Assembly (NCBI GenBank): GCA_900239685.1
Contig: OENT01000669.1
Location: 19,619 to 83,618 of the forward strand
DNA: 64,000 bases
Direction: 5' to 3'
DNA from: Rotaria macrura
Taxonomy: Eukaryota; Rotifera; Eurotatoria; Philodinida; Philodinidae
This document shows positions 1 to 10,898 of this stretch, in pieces; position 1 is the first letter of the stretch; each line of letters begins with the position of its first letter. The notes under the pieces were generated by a model. That model was not told the DNA's origin. It saw nothing but the letters and a program-made list of their open reading frames with translations, and searched no databases. Both the position numbers and the translations under genes were made by a program.

Positions 1-260
1 AGTGAGGGGTTACTTGGTTTTTCTTTATGAGTCTTTATTTGGGGAAATCGATCAGAAGCAAGCATATTAGGTGCCTCTGAAACGAAGAGAATCAGTGCGT
101 TTTCTGAATCTGGTGTAAGGGAATAGTTGTTAGCTGCTTGCAGAGCTATAATTGTAATGCAGGAGCACTCTTATTCTACTTCTTGAGCGACGGTTATTAG
201 TTCAATTTTGGAATCTGCATTCGACTCTCAGTTGGAAAGTTTCCTTGTGTATAATTCAAT

Positions 261-701
261 ACACTCTAAAATATAAATACTTTCCTGAACCCCCTAAAAA
301 GGTTCGGTAGATTTAAAATAGCACCCGAATGACCCGAAATGCTTAAAAAACGATTATTCGGTTCTGCAAAACCTCTAAAGGTTATTCCCGTGTGTCCGCG
401 TGCCGAACCTTCTTCTACGAAACCTTTTTCAAGATTCGTTGAGCGAAACAAGGTTTCGAAAGAAAATGCGAAACCTTTAGATTTTCGTAGAAAAAAACTT
501 CAAAACCACTGAAGTTTAAGAAGAAACTGTAAAGGTTTCACATTTTCTTTCGAAAACCTTTTTCCGCTCTACGAAACTTAAAAATGGTTTCGTAGAACTG
601 AACAATCGGTTTTTAAGCATTTGGGGTCATTTGGATGCTATTTTAAATTTGCCGAACCTTTTTAGAGGGTTCAGGAAAGTAGTTATTGTTTTTTAGAGTG
701 C
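261..701. mobile_element. Fold-back MITE, CACTCTAAAA family, copy 1
   Basis: The two ends are long inverted repeats. CACTCTAAAA at 262-271 pairs with TTTTAGAGTG at 691-700, and pairing continues inward over the motifs TTTCCTGAACC, AAAGGTTCGG and GCTTAAAAA. The left flank is TA and the right flank is CA, consistent with a TA target duplication carrying one mutation. Together with copy 2 this suggests a non-autonomous Tc1/mariner-type element; the superfamily is inferred. Reading frames inside it are by-products of the palindrome. Confidence 0.75.
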
Positions 702-1477
702 ATGTTGACTAGTTCTAATGAATGGTGTTCGGTATTCGCGGCTGTTCACATTGATATCCTGAACGCAAGTATTTTCGTTATTGTTATGCATGGCATTATC
801 TGACTGAGATGACATAAATTTATAACTAGTAGTTGAGAGTGTCGCGCAAGTTTTTATCACGCTTTTTCTTCTTACTCAGAATTCTCTATAATCTCATAAT
901 CCTCTGGTTCTTCAACTTTGTTGTAAATTTTTCTTAAGATAATATAAGGCTCATATATTTTAAGAAGTTGTTGTCGAACGATGAATCTCAATCTTCATCC
1001 ATAAATTCTCCTCAAAACCATACGTCTAGTTAATATTTCGACCATACTTAACTGTATATTTCATTTTATTTTACGCATATTTCAGGTTCATTTAATGCGC
1101 TTGAAAAACATTTTTAATTGAAATTCTAACTCAACCTCTCACAATTAAAACAAACAGTGAATCAAATCTTGGCCATTGAGGCCTTCCAGATATGAGAGTG
1201 CCAAATAGAATTATAATTCGAATTCGAAGAAATTTTGAACTTTAGTCTTTTTCACTTTGCATACATGAAAGAACTGATACTTTTTATTTATTTTCGAAGT
1301 GAGTTCAAACTCTCGGAGCTCCATTTACAGTCGAATTAGGTTTCTCGTGTAGTTTTCTGTTGAAATTTTCATAGTCATCAACAATACTGTAAAGCCCAAC
1401 TAGTTGGTCACCGGCATCTCCTATCAAGCTCAAGACTCTTTATCGTTCCAATAAAGAACTTTCACATTCATTACACT
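702..1477. other. Intergenic stretch, nothing recognised
   Basis: Sequence between the two CACTCTAAAA elements. No reading frame with coding character and no repeat was recognised. The missing 5' exons of the downstream EGF-domain gene could lie here, but no exon could be joined in phase. Confidence 0.4.
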
Positions 1478-1746
1478 ACACTCTAAAAAAAAATAGGTTC
1501 TTTCCGGAACTTAAAAGAATTCTTCCCATGGCCACACTGGAAGAACTCTTTTAGGTTCCGTATAGAACTTAAAAAGGCTCGGTGTAAAACCAACAAAACC
1601 TTTTCAAGATTTACAAAACCTTTCAGATTTTGCAGTTTTGACGCCGAACATTTTAAAGTTCTATACGGAACCTAAAAAAGTTCTTCCGGTGTACCCATGG
1701 GAAGAACGTTTTTAAGTTCCGGAAAGAACCTAGTTTTTTAGAGTGT
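1478..1746. mobile_element. Fold-back MITE, CACTCTAAAA family, copy 2
   Basis: CACTCTAAAA at 1479-1488 pairs with TTTTAGAGTG ending at 1745. The arms continue over GGTTCTTTCCGGAAC and AGGTTCCGTATAGAAC with their complements. It is flanked by TA on both sides, as expected for a Tc1/mariner-type TA duplication. It shares its ends, but not its interior, with copy 1. Confidence 0.8.
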
Positions 1747-1871
1747 ATTGAAGCGTCGAAGTATATTTAATTACCTTTGCGTCTGTATTGAGGCCATCTT
1801 TAACTTTTCCAGCGTATTTGAGCAGCTCATTCAATAATCTTGCAGCGATCGGTAGTGTTCTTTCTTCTTAG

Positions 1872-2674
1872 TTGCATGCTACCCTTTATGTAACAATAAT
1901 GGAACGTGTATCCAAACAAATACATGTTTATGCGCAACTGGTTTCAGTGGTCCAAGTTGTGATGTTCGTATGTTGGATGCTTTCTTAAGTGCTTCGTTCT
2001 ATTTTGGGATTTTCTACACTATTGTTCTTTTTCTAGAATCTGTTGGCTTATGTTCGGATGACAATACAACCAATGCAGCTCCAGTATTCTTGATTACATT
2101 TGGCTCTGGTTCGGATACGTTCTCGTCAGCGACGCCTGCTAATTTTAGTTTCACTACAAGTTACATACAAGTGTATACTTCATCGATGCCTGACGGCTAT
2201 TTTGCTTTTACTAATGCGGTTCCTGCTATTTCTTCATATTGGCACGGTGGAGCCACGGATCATACTCCAAATGACATCAATGGATACATGTTTTTGATTA
2301 ATGGAAGTCCGAATCCTGGCCAATTTTATAACGGAACTGTTAATAATTTATGCATTGGTGAACGGTATGAGTTTTCGGTCTACATGGCGAATCTTGTTGG
2401 GCTTTATGGTATTACCAACCCAGATGTTCTATTTGAAATTCGAACCACAACACCTGACAACACTTTACTTGGGCAGTTAGACTCTGGTGACGTACCCGAA
2501 TACAGCAACATGACTTGGACGAAGTATGGAATTTCGTTTGTAGCAACGAACACCTCAGTCATCTTATTAATGATTTCAAACATTGCAAATCCAGATGGAA
2601 ACGAAATGGCTCTTGATGATATTGCCTTTCGAATCTGTTCACGTCCAGCTTCTTTTGTTTGTTCTACAGGTTAA
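1872..2674 (+). CDS. EGF-like plus C-terminal beta-sandwich-like domain protein, 3' part of gene
   Basis: Two exons are joined in phase: 1872-1967 and 2037-2674. The 69-bp intron starts GTATGT and ends TTTTTCTAG. Exon 1 follows a good acceptor (CTTCTTAG) and encodes an EGF-like module with Cys spacing CxxxC-NNGTC-xxxxCLC-xxGFSGPSC. Exon 2 encodes about 210 residues of a Ser/Thr/Asn-rich domain with several N-glycosylation sequons. It contains a strand pattern around LCIGERYEFSVYMANL and ends in DDIAFRIC. This pattern resembles ligand- or carbohydrate-binding beta-sandwich modules of bacterial surface proteins and of MAM/Cna-like type; that is inference from the pattern. No start codon or signal peptide is visible, so 5' exons are missing. 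The alternative single-frame reading through the intron would insert an odd hydrophobic stretch between the EGF and the domain, which favours the intron. The product is probably secreted or on the cell surface. Confidence 0.6.
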
Positions 2675-4674
2675 CACATCACTACTATTTTAAGAGCAAC
2701 ATTTTCATCGAAAATCATTCGTATAACCTGTGCTCGAAGAGTACTACTTTACATGTCGTTTTTGTGCAGCTGACTCTCGAATGCCTCTTATTCTGCTTTC
2801 TTCTACTCACTGCCACCGCCGCTTAAAAATTAATATGCATATTTTTTCTTATTTAATCATAAATCTTTATATTGTTCTAATGATCTACAATGGTATTATA
2901 TCAAGGCGCCCAAGTTATTCGTTCAATTTTACCTTTCCCAGCAATGGAGATTTTTTAAAAATACTACTAAGAAATCATACGCTTTCTATAAAACTATTTC
3001 AGAGTTTGATTTCGGTACATAAAGTTGAAAAGAAAATTCAGCAGCAGATTCGTATGCAGTGTGAGAAAATGGTTGAGCTAACAGATAACAAAAACTTTTA
3101 GAGAGCACTCTATTGCCTGAGGGTGTGGGTATGAAATGAATAGTCCCCTCTCGTTCCGATTTCAATGTTTCTTCTTTTTAAATACAGATATTTTTCGAAC
3201 ATGGAGTGAAATGCGCAATATGTAACAAAGAAATTGTTTATCTTGTATTTCCAACAATGATCAATTCTTTTCACCAAAATAAAAGAATGCATTTCCTCAT
3301 GTTAAATTTTGTTCATTTAGATTTTTAAATACTTTTTCTCTGATCTGGATAAGAAGGGTGTGGGTGTGGGTCGGCGTGGCTCTCGATATATGTTGCTCTG
3401 AGTATGGCTCTGGCTGTGGGTGTCAATGTAAATCTGGGTTTGTATGGGTCTAATTCTTGTGTTCAGTGGCACGCATACGCTCACCCACATCCATAAGAAT
3501 AGATTCAGGTGTTTTTAGAGACCACTAACATTGCACAATTAAATTATTGTAATAAGGTCCGTGGTTATAATCTGGTCTAACAAATAAAAAAATTAAACAT
3601 TGTGAGTTGTTGAAATATACAAGTTAGAATCAGAGAACGTCATAGAACACTTTATTGTGCTATGCTTCTCTACAGCTGTAAGAGTGATGGCATATTCCAA
3701 TTACACGGCGTAACGAATTTCTCTCAATTCAAAGCTAACAGTGTATCGCTCCAAGATATCCTCAATCCTTTCGTATTCGATAAGCAATAAAGCAAAGGTA
3801 ATAGAGGTAGTATTTTTAACTTTGTATGTAAAACATTGATGACTGTCAGCGATGTTTTTCGTGTTGTGCATTTGAAGATCATACCTTGCTTATGACGGTT
3901 AATTTTTGACGATTAAACTAATTTTAATGCATCTCATCAAAACAAACATACTGTAATTTGATTAAAGTATGACTGGCAAAATTGTAAACCAATGAACTAA
4001 TGAGATTTTTCCGAAAAAAATGCTGAAGAGATAAAATTTAAGAAATGTGATACCCTTAAAATGTTTAAAACCCATGTAAGTTGAATTAAAAATAATAGAG
4101 TTGTGTTTTGAACAATACAATTTTTTCAACTGCATTTTTATTTGATTATATTCGATAGAGGCTCAAAAGTACAGTACGACAAAATAATTCCAGCTCCTCA
4201 AGTTTTGAAATGTATTTAATCGATCGTATCATAGAGAATATGATATATAAAGGGTAACGGGTACGGTATCTGTATAGTGATGGATACTCAAAAGTTCGAT
4301 ACGCATAGGATATGATGACGTTTAAATGTAGATAACTCGTTTAAGAGAATTGCCACATTGATTGGTTTTGAGGATGTGACAAAAGTGGAATGAACACTAG
4401 TATCATGAAGTAGATTTTTCTCAGCTTACATGTTGACTCCATCTAAGTTTATCGTGATGCTTATAAAAATAAACAGAAGACTATCTATATTTTTTCAGCC
4501 GAAGTTATGACACGGGCTTCTCACTAAGACTATTGATGTTTGAAAATAGCAGTCGAAATGAATCTTACTAAAGTTCTATTTCTATTTTAAAATTTTGTTG
4601 ACCAAAAGTAACAAATTAGAACAATATTTCTACATAAAATTTACCAACCAAACCATTAGGACTACATACATATA
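2675..4674. other. Non-coding stretch with short G-rich telomere-like tracts
   Basis: No convincing gene. Short tracts of TGTGGG-like sequence occur at about 3119-3132 and 3354-3432 (GGGTGTGGGTGTGGG, then degenerate). The remainder is AT-rich single-copy-looking sequence. Confidence 0.5.
3354..3432 (+). repeat. Degenerate interstitial telomere-like array
   Basis: It begins GGGTGTGGGTGTGGG and decays into GT/GGCT-rich sequence. The unit TGTGGG is the telomere repeat reported for bdelloid rotifers. Here the G-rich strand is the + strand. Confidence 0.55.
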
Positions 4675-4745
4675 AGGGTGTGGGTGTGGGTGTGGGTGCG
4701 TGTGTTGGTGGGTGTCGGTGTAGGTGTTAGTGTTGTTGTATGTGT
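4675..4745 (+). repeat. Interstitial telomere-like (TGTGGG) array
   Basis: Three to four exact TGTGGG units at 4675-4697 are followed by degenerate GGTGTNGGTGT sequence to about 4745. The array lies just outside the left end of the 5.2-kb inverted structure. Confidence 0.7.
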
Positions 4746-4839
4746 GGATGGGGTCTTCCGTTGGGTTTCCGCCAAGAGCTAAGTGCATCGCATCTGTTTT
4801 TCTTGACGATACCCCAAGGGGGAAACATGATACTTTTGT

Positions 4840-5391
4840 ACTTTAAAGTACAGTAAAGTATTGTAAAGTACCCTAAAGTATCTTGAAGTACGGTAAAGTA
4901 CGTTAAAGTATATTAAATAGGCATGCACCAGTACTAAATAGTCGATATCAAAGATGAATGTTTTTTAATATCTAAAACCCCCAGTCCCTACCAAACCTTC
5001 AGCTCATTTTTAGTCAATTTTGGTTAGGCTACCCAACGGTACTATCTAAATTTACAGAACTAGATGAATAAAAGAAACTACTGGGTGGGTTTGGTAAAAT
5101 AACCAAAAATTTCGAGTTTTGACCAAACCCCCCCCAGTCGTTTTTTTTTATTCATCTAGTTCTGTAAATTTAGATAGTACCATTGGGTAGCCTAATCAAA
5201 ATTGACTATAAATGAGCTGAAGGTTTGGTAGGGACTGGGAGTTTCAGATACAAACAAACATTCGTCTTTGATACTGACTATTTAGCACTGGTGCATGCCT
5301 AATATTAAAGTATCTTAAAGTACCTCAAAGTATCTTAAAGTATCTTAAAGTACTTTGAAGTACGGTGAAGTATGGTAAAGTATCTACTTGA
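4840..5391. repeat. 10-bp minisatellite TAAAGTAYNN, interrupted
   Basis: About seven units precede and eight units follow an inserted hAT-type element. Units vary at the last three bases and occasionally read TGAAGTA. The repeat alternates AAAGTAC and AAAGTAT. Confidence 0.85.
4918..5301. mobile_element. hAT-type palindromic MITE inserted in the minisatellite
   Basis: The ends are TAGGCATGCACC and its complement GGTGCATGCCTA. The arms are nearly perfect inverted repeats of about 185 bp. They include CCCAGTCCCTACCAAACC and its complement, and ATTCATCTAGTTCTGTAAAT and its complement. It is flanked by a perfect 8-bp duplication, ATATTAAA, at 4910-4917 and 5302-5309. An 8-bp duplication with TAGGNNTGCACC-like ends is typical of hAT elements. 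Confidence 0.9.
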
Positions 5392-6370
5392 TGTTATACA
5401 CCTCGCTCTGTCCGATATGGCACTATAGTTTGTTTTATAAAGTCTACACCGTTCTGTACTATTCTATTAAATATTTCTCAGCATTTTGAAAGAATTGAAA
5501 CTTCAAATAACCGTTGTTAATCCCCCCCCCCTCACACTACCCTAAAAATCGATCTTGGCCCAGCAGCGTTCGAATTGCATGAAACTTATAGGATATGTTA
5601 GGCTTAGAATTAAAAGATTATGGTTAAATTTTCAGCTCCATATCATGATGTTTCGCTGAGATACGGACTTTGCAAGGGTCAACAGTAGCAAATTTGGCAA
5701 CCCGAATTTCTCGGTCCAGGTTCAAGATACATCATTTATTTTTTTTGTCAGAAAGAGCATGTGCACATGGAGGGCACTGCAGAGTCCTTTTTTTAAAATT
5801 CTTACGATTTCACCGGAAAACAGGAATCACGAGTTCAATGACGCCAAAAAACCAAAAAAGGGGGGGGTTGAATAGAGATCTCTTGTTATCTAGTCATAAA
5901 GAACGGTTTTTGAAAAAAGGGCTCTGCAGTGCCCTGCATCTTGACATCCTCTTTCAAACAAAAATAAATTTTAATACATTATGTGGAGCTGGAATTAGAA
6001 ATTTGGGATGCGCTTTTTCGAAAGTGCAAACCGAGAAAAACCGAAAAAGAGGTTTTTTGAAAAATGTTTTCTTTAGTTTAGAATTTTTGACGAAAATTCA
6101 GTCTTTTTGAGGAGGGCTCCCAGAAATTCTCAAAGTTTCCGGCAAATATAGGTTTGGGTTAAAAACCTATATTAATTCTGAAAGAGCGAAGATCGGGCTA
6201 ACTTCTGGTGCATTTATCTCAATTCCGAAATTTTTTCCGAAAATTGGTTATTTTTAGGGGGGAGCTTAAATAATACTTTCATCTAGGTCAGGAAAGTCAG
6301 CGTTATCTTATTAGGAAACTGAGGACCGGTCACCTCATCTTTCCTGCACGGAAAGGGTATTTCGAGTAGA
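5392..6370. other. Interior of the 5.2-kb structure, no gene
   Basis: A C-run lies at 5521-5531. A 146-codon open frame at 5670-6110 has the composition expected of chance in a T/A/G-run-rich sequence, with many Phe, Lys and Arg, no recognisable motif and no flanking splice sites. It is not called as a gene. Confidence 0.4.
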
Positions 6371-6690
6371 TAATGGTTTTTCATAAACTTTGGCAAAGGT
6401 AATCGGATTCGATGAATTGGAATCTGTAATCGGTTTCTCAAACTTCTGTACTACAATTTCTCGATAAGGAAACGAATTATGAGAAGATAATAATTTTTGA
6501 TAAAGTTTGATGAAAAAAGGTTATGTAGGATCGAGGAATCAGAATCTGTATTCCGTTTCTCTAATCCCACAATCGAATTGCTCGATAAAAAAGGTAACTC
6601 GACGAAATAATTATTTCTAATAAAACTTTACCCAAAGTAATTGATGTCCAGGAATCTATATCTGTAATCAGTTTCTTACGAGACAGTTCT
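6371..6690. repeat. ~117-bp diverged tandem repeat, about 2.7 units
   Basis: Units start near 6371, 6488 and 6606. Shared words are ATAAANTTTG, AATCTGTAATCGGTTTCT and TTNCTCGATAAGG/AAA. Related sequence occurs in opposite orientation at about 9335-9530 and again as a single remnant at about 24755-24880. Confidence 0.65.
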
Positions 6691-8458
6691 TAAGTTGACC
6701 AAAAACCCTAGGCACTGCTCAACATTTAAAATTCGCATTTTTTAAGTGCATTCGAAAGGCTATCATCTAAATTCACAGAAGACAAATTTGTAGCTCCTTT
6801 GATTTTTTATAGCGGAGTTAGTCCAGCTCGATTTTTAGCACTACTTAAGAACTATTCGAAGAATAGTGATAAATTGATTCATCAAAATCCACCGACATTG
6901 TACTTCAATAAATTGAAGAGTATTTTTTAAATAATTTAACAAAAGATACAGTATCAAAAGTTGAACAAAACCAGATATTTCAAAAGTCGAATGTCGTTTA
7001 TATACTCGGATTGCATAGTTTAACAGGAATCAAATTGATTTCAATTTATTAGTGCCTAACGACAGAGTTTTGGTAGCATTTCTACTGTGAAAGTTTTGAA
7101 ATTAAAAAATGACACGGTCAATTGTATATGTACAACGAAACTTCTGGTTCTTTATACAGTTGTAAGTTGTACTAAAAAATAAATTTAATCTTCATGGAAA
7201 AACGGGACTCACCCATATCGAACATAGTACACGAACTTTGATGACTTTTTGATAGAATAAATAACTTTAAACAGTTCTCATTATAACGACACTATTGTAA
7301 CGCAAAACAAATGTGACATCCGGACTCCGTTTCACAACTACTTTGGATCAAATTCACATTAGAAAAAATATTTTTTTCTCGGTAAAAATGTAATCTCTGA
7401 GACTACCACACGACAAGAATTCAACAAAGTCCAGTCTTGATGAACACGTGCAATTTTTCATAGGAAAAACATTTCATTGAAATGTATTTGGCTCCGTGTA
7501 GGTTTAAATGCTGATTGCGAATAAAAAATTTGATTTGCTTTACCATCATGTCTTGGTGAGAAAAACTATAAAAATTGCCTTTTTCTATTGCAAAAACCAT
7601 AGAAACTCAAGGGAACAGAAGCTGATTGTTTGGCTGCTAAGATTATCAATGATAACCGCTGACTAGTGTCCTATTTTTCACAACCTAATGACGAGTTAAC
7701 ATGTTTCGGGACATACTTTCAGTTTTCATCACTCAATAGGACAGCAATCATGCTTTTAACAAGTAAAAATGTTTATGAGGGAAAGCTGATTTTCTGATAA
7801 TCAGGACTGTCAGCGATTAATTTCGGTATTGTCACTGTCAGATAATGGCCTCACATTGCCTCTGTTACCATTTTTACTTGCATCATTGAGCAGAATCACA
7901 TTCCTATTTAATCAATCAACTGATTCTCGGAGCGCTAATTATATTGCTTTGATTGTAATCAGCTCTTCCACCCTTGTCAAAGCTCATTATTTAGAAGAGA
8001 GATATGAATGATCGTTTTACTTGAAAATTTAACTTTGTTTTCAATATATTTTTATCATTTCATGAAGAAACAAAAGCTAGATAGAAGACGAAAATATTCA
8101 CCGCAGTAGTTGTTGACTTCAAAAATTGCAGTATATATACTGTCACACTTTACCATTATGGGCTCATAGATTAAGATCTACTCTACTTATGTTGGAAAAT
8201 AAATAGCACTGAATAGGTACCATAAATTATTTGAAATAGCTGATGTTGTTCAGCTGTAATACTATATCGTTTGGAATATTTCATGAAAGGGCTGTCTAAC
8301 TTCTGGGAATATAATCTTCATAAGCATTTGCGACCCAATTTATCACTATTATGTGGATATTATTAAGCATGTTGTGCTAAAAATTCTGTCTAACCAAGTT
8401 TGGTATAGAACATTCAAATGAGTTGAAGATTTGGATTTGGTAGTGTTCGACGAAGGCC
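6691..8458. other. Interior of the 5.2-kb structure, no feature recognised
   Basis: AT-rich sequence without a coding-like frame, tandem repeat or obvious inverted repeat. Confidence 0.35.
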
Positions 8459-9248
8459 CTTCAAAGTAGGAATGCACTAATTCCTAGAGTATAGTATTGA
8501 AAATGACAATTTTTCCTTATTTTAAGAATCTAATTTTCTGTAGATGTTGTATCTCAGCAATGATCATTTTTTTCGCTTTATCTAAAACTGAAGTCGTGAT
8601 TCGTGAAACATAAAACGATTGTTTCATAATCTATCTGAAACTTTCTAAAAATTCACATTCTTAATAGGTTTTTCTACCAACTTCTGTCAAGGGCAGCCAA
8701 GATTTAGATTTATTTTCTGCGTTTGACAAAATTTCAGAATAGACTTAGAAAGAGCACTCGAAACTGAACATAATTTTTATGAAGAATCGTTGGGAGGTTG
8801 AGTTATCTCAATAGGGGAAACATCTAAACCGCGTCTTCGAAATTCACTGGATCGGTCGGTATTGGTTTATCCATGTTTACAAAAATACATATTCAGTATT
8901 AAGATGTCTCGGAGTTCAAGCAATTCTTCATATAAATTATGTTCAGTTTCGAGTGCTCTTTCTAAATCTATTCTGAAATTTTGTCGAGTACAGAATACAG
9001 GTATAAAACTTAGTTGAGCTTGACAAAAATTGGAAAAAAAATATTAAGTGTGAATCTTCCGTCAGTTGCAGAACAATTCTGAAGCAATCGTTATATGTTT
9101 CATGAATTCTGACTTCAGTTTCAGATTAAGCGAAAAAAATGATCATGGTAGAGATACAACATCTACAGAAAATTAGATTTTTAAAATAAGAAAAAGTTGT
9201 CATCATTAATACCATACTCTAGGAATTACTGCATTCCTACTTCGAATG
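8459..9248. repeat. Large hairpin, ~335-bp arms around a ~120-bp loop
   Basis: The left arm (8459-8797) and right arm (8918-9248) are inverted copies. AAGTAGGAATGCANTAATTCCT, TAGATGTTGTATCTC and AGCACTCGAAACTGAACATAA all pair with the right arm. The arms differ by scattered substitutions, so this is an old fold-back element rather than a recent inversion. Confidence 0.85.
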
Positions 9249-9334
9249 TAGAGAAAAAATAAAAATTAATTGTGATCCGGGTATCATTTCCTTGAACTTC
9301 TCGTGCAATTTTTCTTAAGGAATTTATTAGGCAT

Positions 9335-9530
9335 ACCGGCTACTCGACGCTAGTTATTTTTCGTAAAACTTTATAAAAGCTCGGTATTTCATCAAAGTAG
9401 CTTTCCCTTAAGGAGAAATTGGTTAGAGGAATTTTGAGAAACCGATTACAAATTGTGATTCCTTGGTCTCGATTACTTTTGTTCAAACCTCCTCAAAAAT
9501 CTATTTCCTCACATAGTGCCATTTTCTTAC
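9335..9530. repeat. Inverted remnant of the ~117-bp repeat
   Basis: Read on the - strand it carries GGAATCACAATTTGTAATCGGTTTCTC and ATAAAGTTTTACG, matching the unit at 6371-6690. It places the same repeat in mirror position in the right half of the 5.2-kb structure. Confidence 0.5.
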
Positions 9531-9984
9531 TGAGAAAGTAAAATACCAAGTTATTTCGTTATCCGTTAGTTCATAACTGGTATCGTAAGGTTAGTCATCG
9601 TATCCTAGTTTTTCTATGACAGAAATACACGGTTATTGGATAAGAACATCTTTTCCACGGATAGTTATCACTAATTAGACAATATATCGTTAAAAATTTG
9701 GATACAGATTTTCCTACTGCTCGAAGGTTCCATCAGTACCTTAATAAGAGCACTCTTTATTATACCTGCTGATTATAGAGCTTCTATTGAGTTCGTGACA
9801 TTTGGATATCAATAAAAAGATTAACTGAACACTGCAAAAGTAATAGAAAACGGATTGCTGTCAATCGAATTGCATAAGCGTATTTAAAAATATATTAAAG
9901 TACGGTAAAGTATTTTAAAGTACCTTAAAGTATGATGAAGTATCTTAAAGTACGTAAAGTATGAAGTATCATGTTTCCACCTTG

Positions 9985-10898
9985 AAAAAAACTCATATGC
10001 AAGTTCATCACTGCTAATTCAGCACTAGCAAACAGAATACAAAACAGAATTCTGTTCACCAAGCAGAATTCAAACTTATAATATGGAAACTAGACCATTG
10101 GAACTCGACAGCGTAGAATTCTGAATTCTGCTTGGTAGGAATTCTGCAACTGCAGCGTGGAAAATGCAGGAACACTTATTAATAGTAAAGCATTTAAGGT
10201 GAGAAAAATACCGTGACTACTATAAAGCGTGTGAGCATTGTTATGGATGTAGGTTTAGGAAAGAGAAGCTCCATACATATTTACACAACCATTGACAAAG
10301 GTTTGGGTGAAGTGTGGATATCTTACGCGTGTTAGTCATGTTTTGCGTAAGCTTTCTACGACTCATTCTCACACTCACCCTTCGTATCAGTGGTTCGAGC
10401 ATGGGCCTGGGCGTGAATGGGGAAAAGGACCATACCCACATCCACATCCGAAGCTTTAGATGTATACTTCGGCAATGCTTCTAGTCTAGATACATTGAAC
10501 AGAAATAAACTTGTTATGATTCACTATTAATTACAAACATGTTCTTTAATTGTAGAGAGAAAAGTTTATCCTATTTTGAAAAATAATATGCTAAAGAATT
10601 AAAAAACGTTTTTTCGATAAGTAGAATCGAAATTAATATTAAATTAGGTTGTGGATGTGAGTATGTGTAAAGATGGCAAATATCTCAAAAACAACAACCA
10701 CACCCCCAACTAGAGTCACAGACACACCTACATCCTCTCTCTCCTCTCAATATAATTAATTCTGAATTTTCTTTTCTTAATTATCTTCAAAGCGCACTCA
10801 TACAGTATTTTATTTAATTGTCAAATAGCCAGGTTACTGAAGAGCAAGAAGTCAGTGAAACAGATTGATGTGTTTCATAGTAATATGGGTTGATTTAT
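9985..10898. other. 3' flank of the NHL gene: small fold-back and telomere-like remnants
   Basis: A short inverted repeat lies at about 10057-10132 (ACCAAGCAGAATTC pairing with GAATTCTGCTTGGT). Degenerate CCCACATCCACATCC sequence lies at about 10433-10450, and a similar G/T- and C/A-rich pair at 10648-10730. No gene was recognised; the reading frame over 10241-10447 is made of the repeat. Confidence 0.4.

Larger units (their letters stand above)
4815..9984. mobile_element. 5.2-kb structure with inverted minisatellite-bearing ends
   Basis: The left end reads CAAGGGGGAAACATGATACT (4815-4834). The right end, read on the - strand from 9984, is CAAGGTGGAAACATGATACT, so the first 20 bases match with one difference. 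Inside each end sits the same 10-bp minisatellite (consensus TAAAGTAYNN): 4840-4917 and 5302-5391 on the left, 9891-9966 on the right, in opposite orientation. A diverged ~117-bp repeat also occurs in opposite orientation in the two halves (6371-6690 and 9335-9530). No open frame with coding character lies inside. The simplest reading is a large non-autonomous transposon or a composite of two inverted copies. No clear target duplication was seen. Confidence 0.55.

Noticed and set aside
1814..1852. Possible upstream exon of the EGF gene
   Set aside because: It would need an intron of about 20 bp, too short to be spliced.
5670..6110. 146-codon open frame (+)
   Set aside because: Low-complexity composition driven by T, A and G runs, no domain or splice signals, and located inside a repetitive structure.
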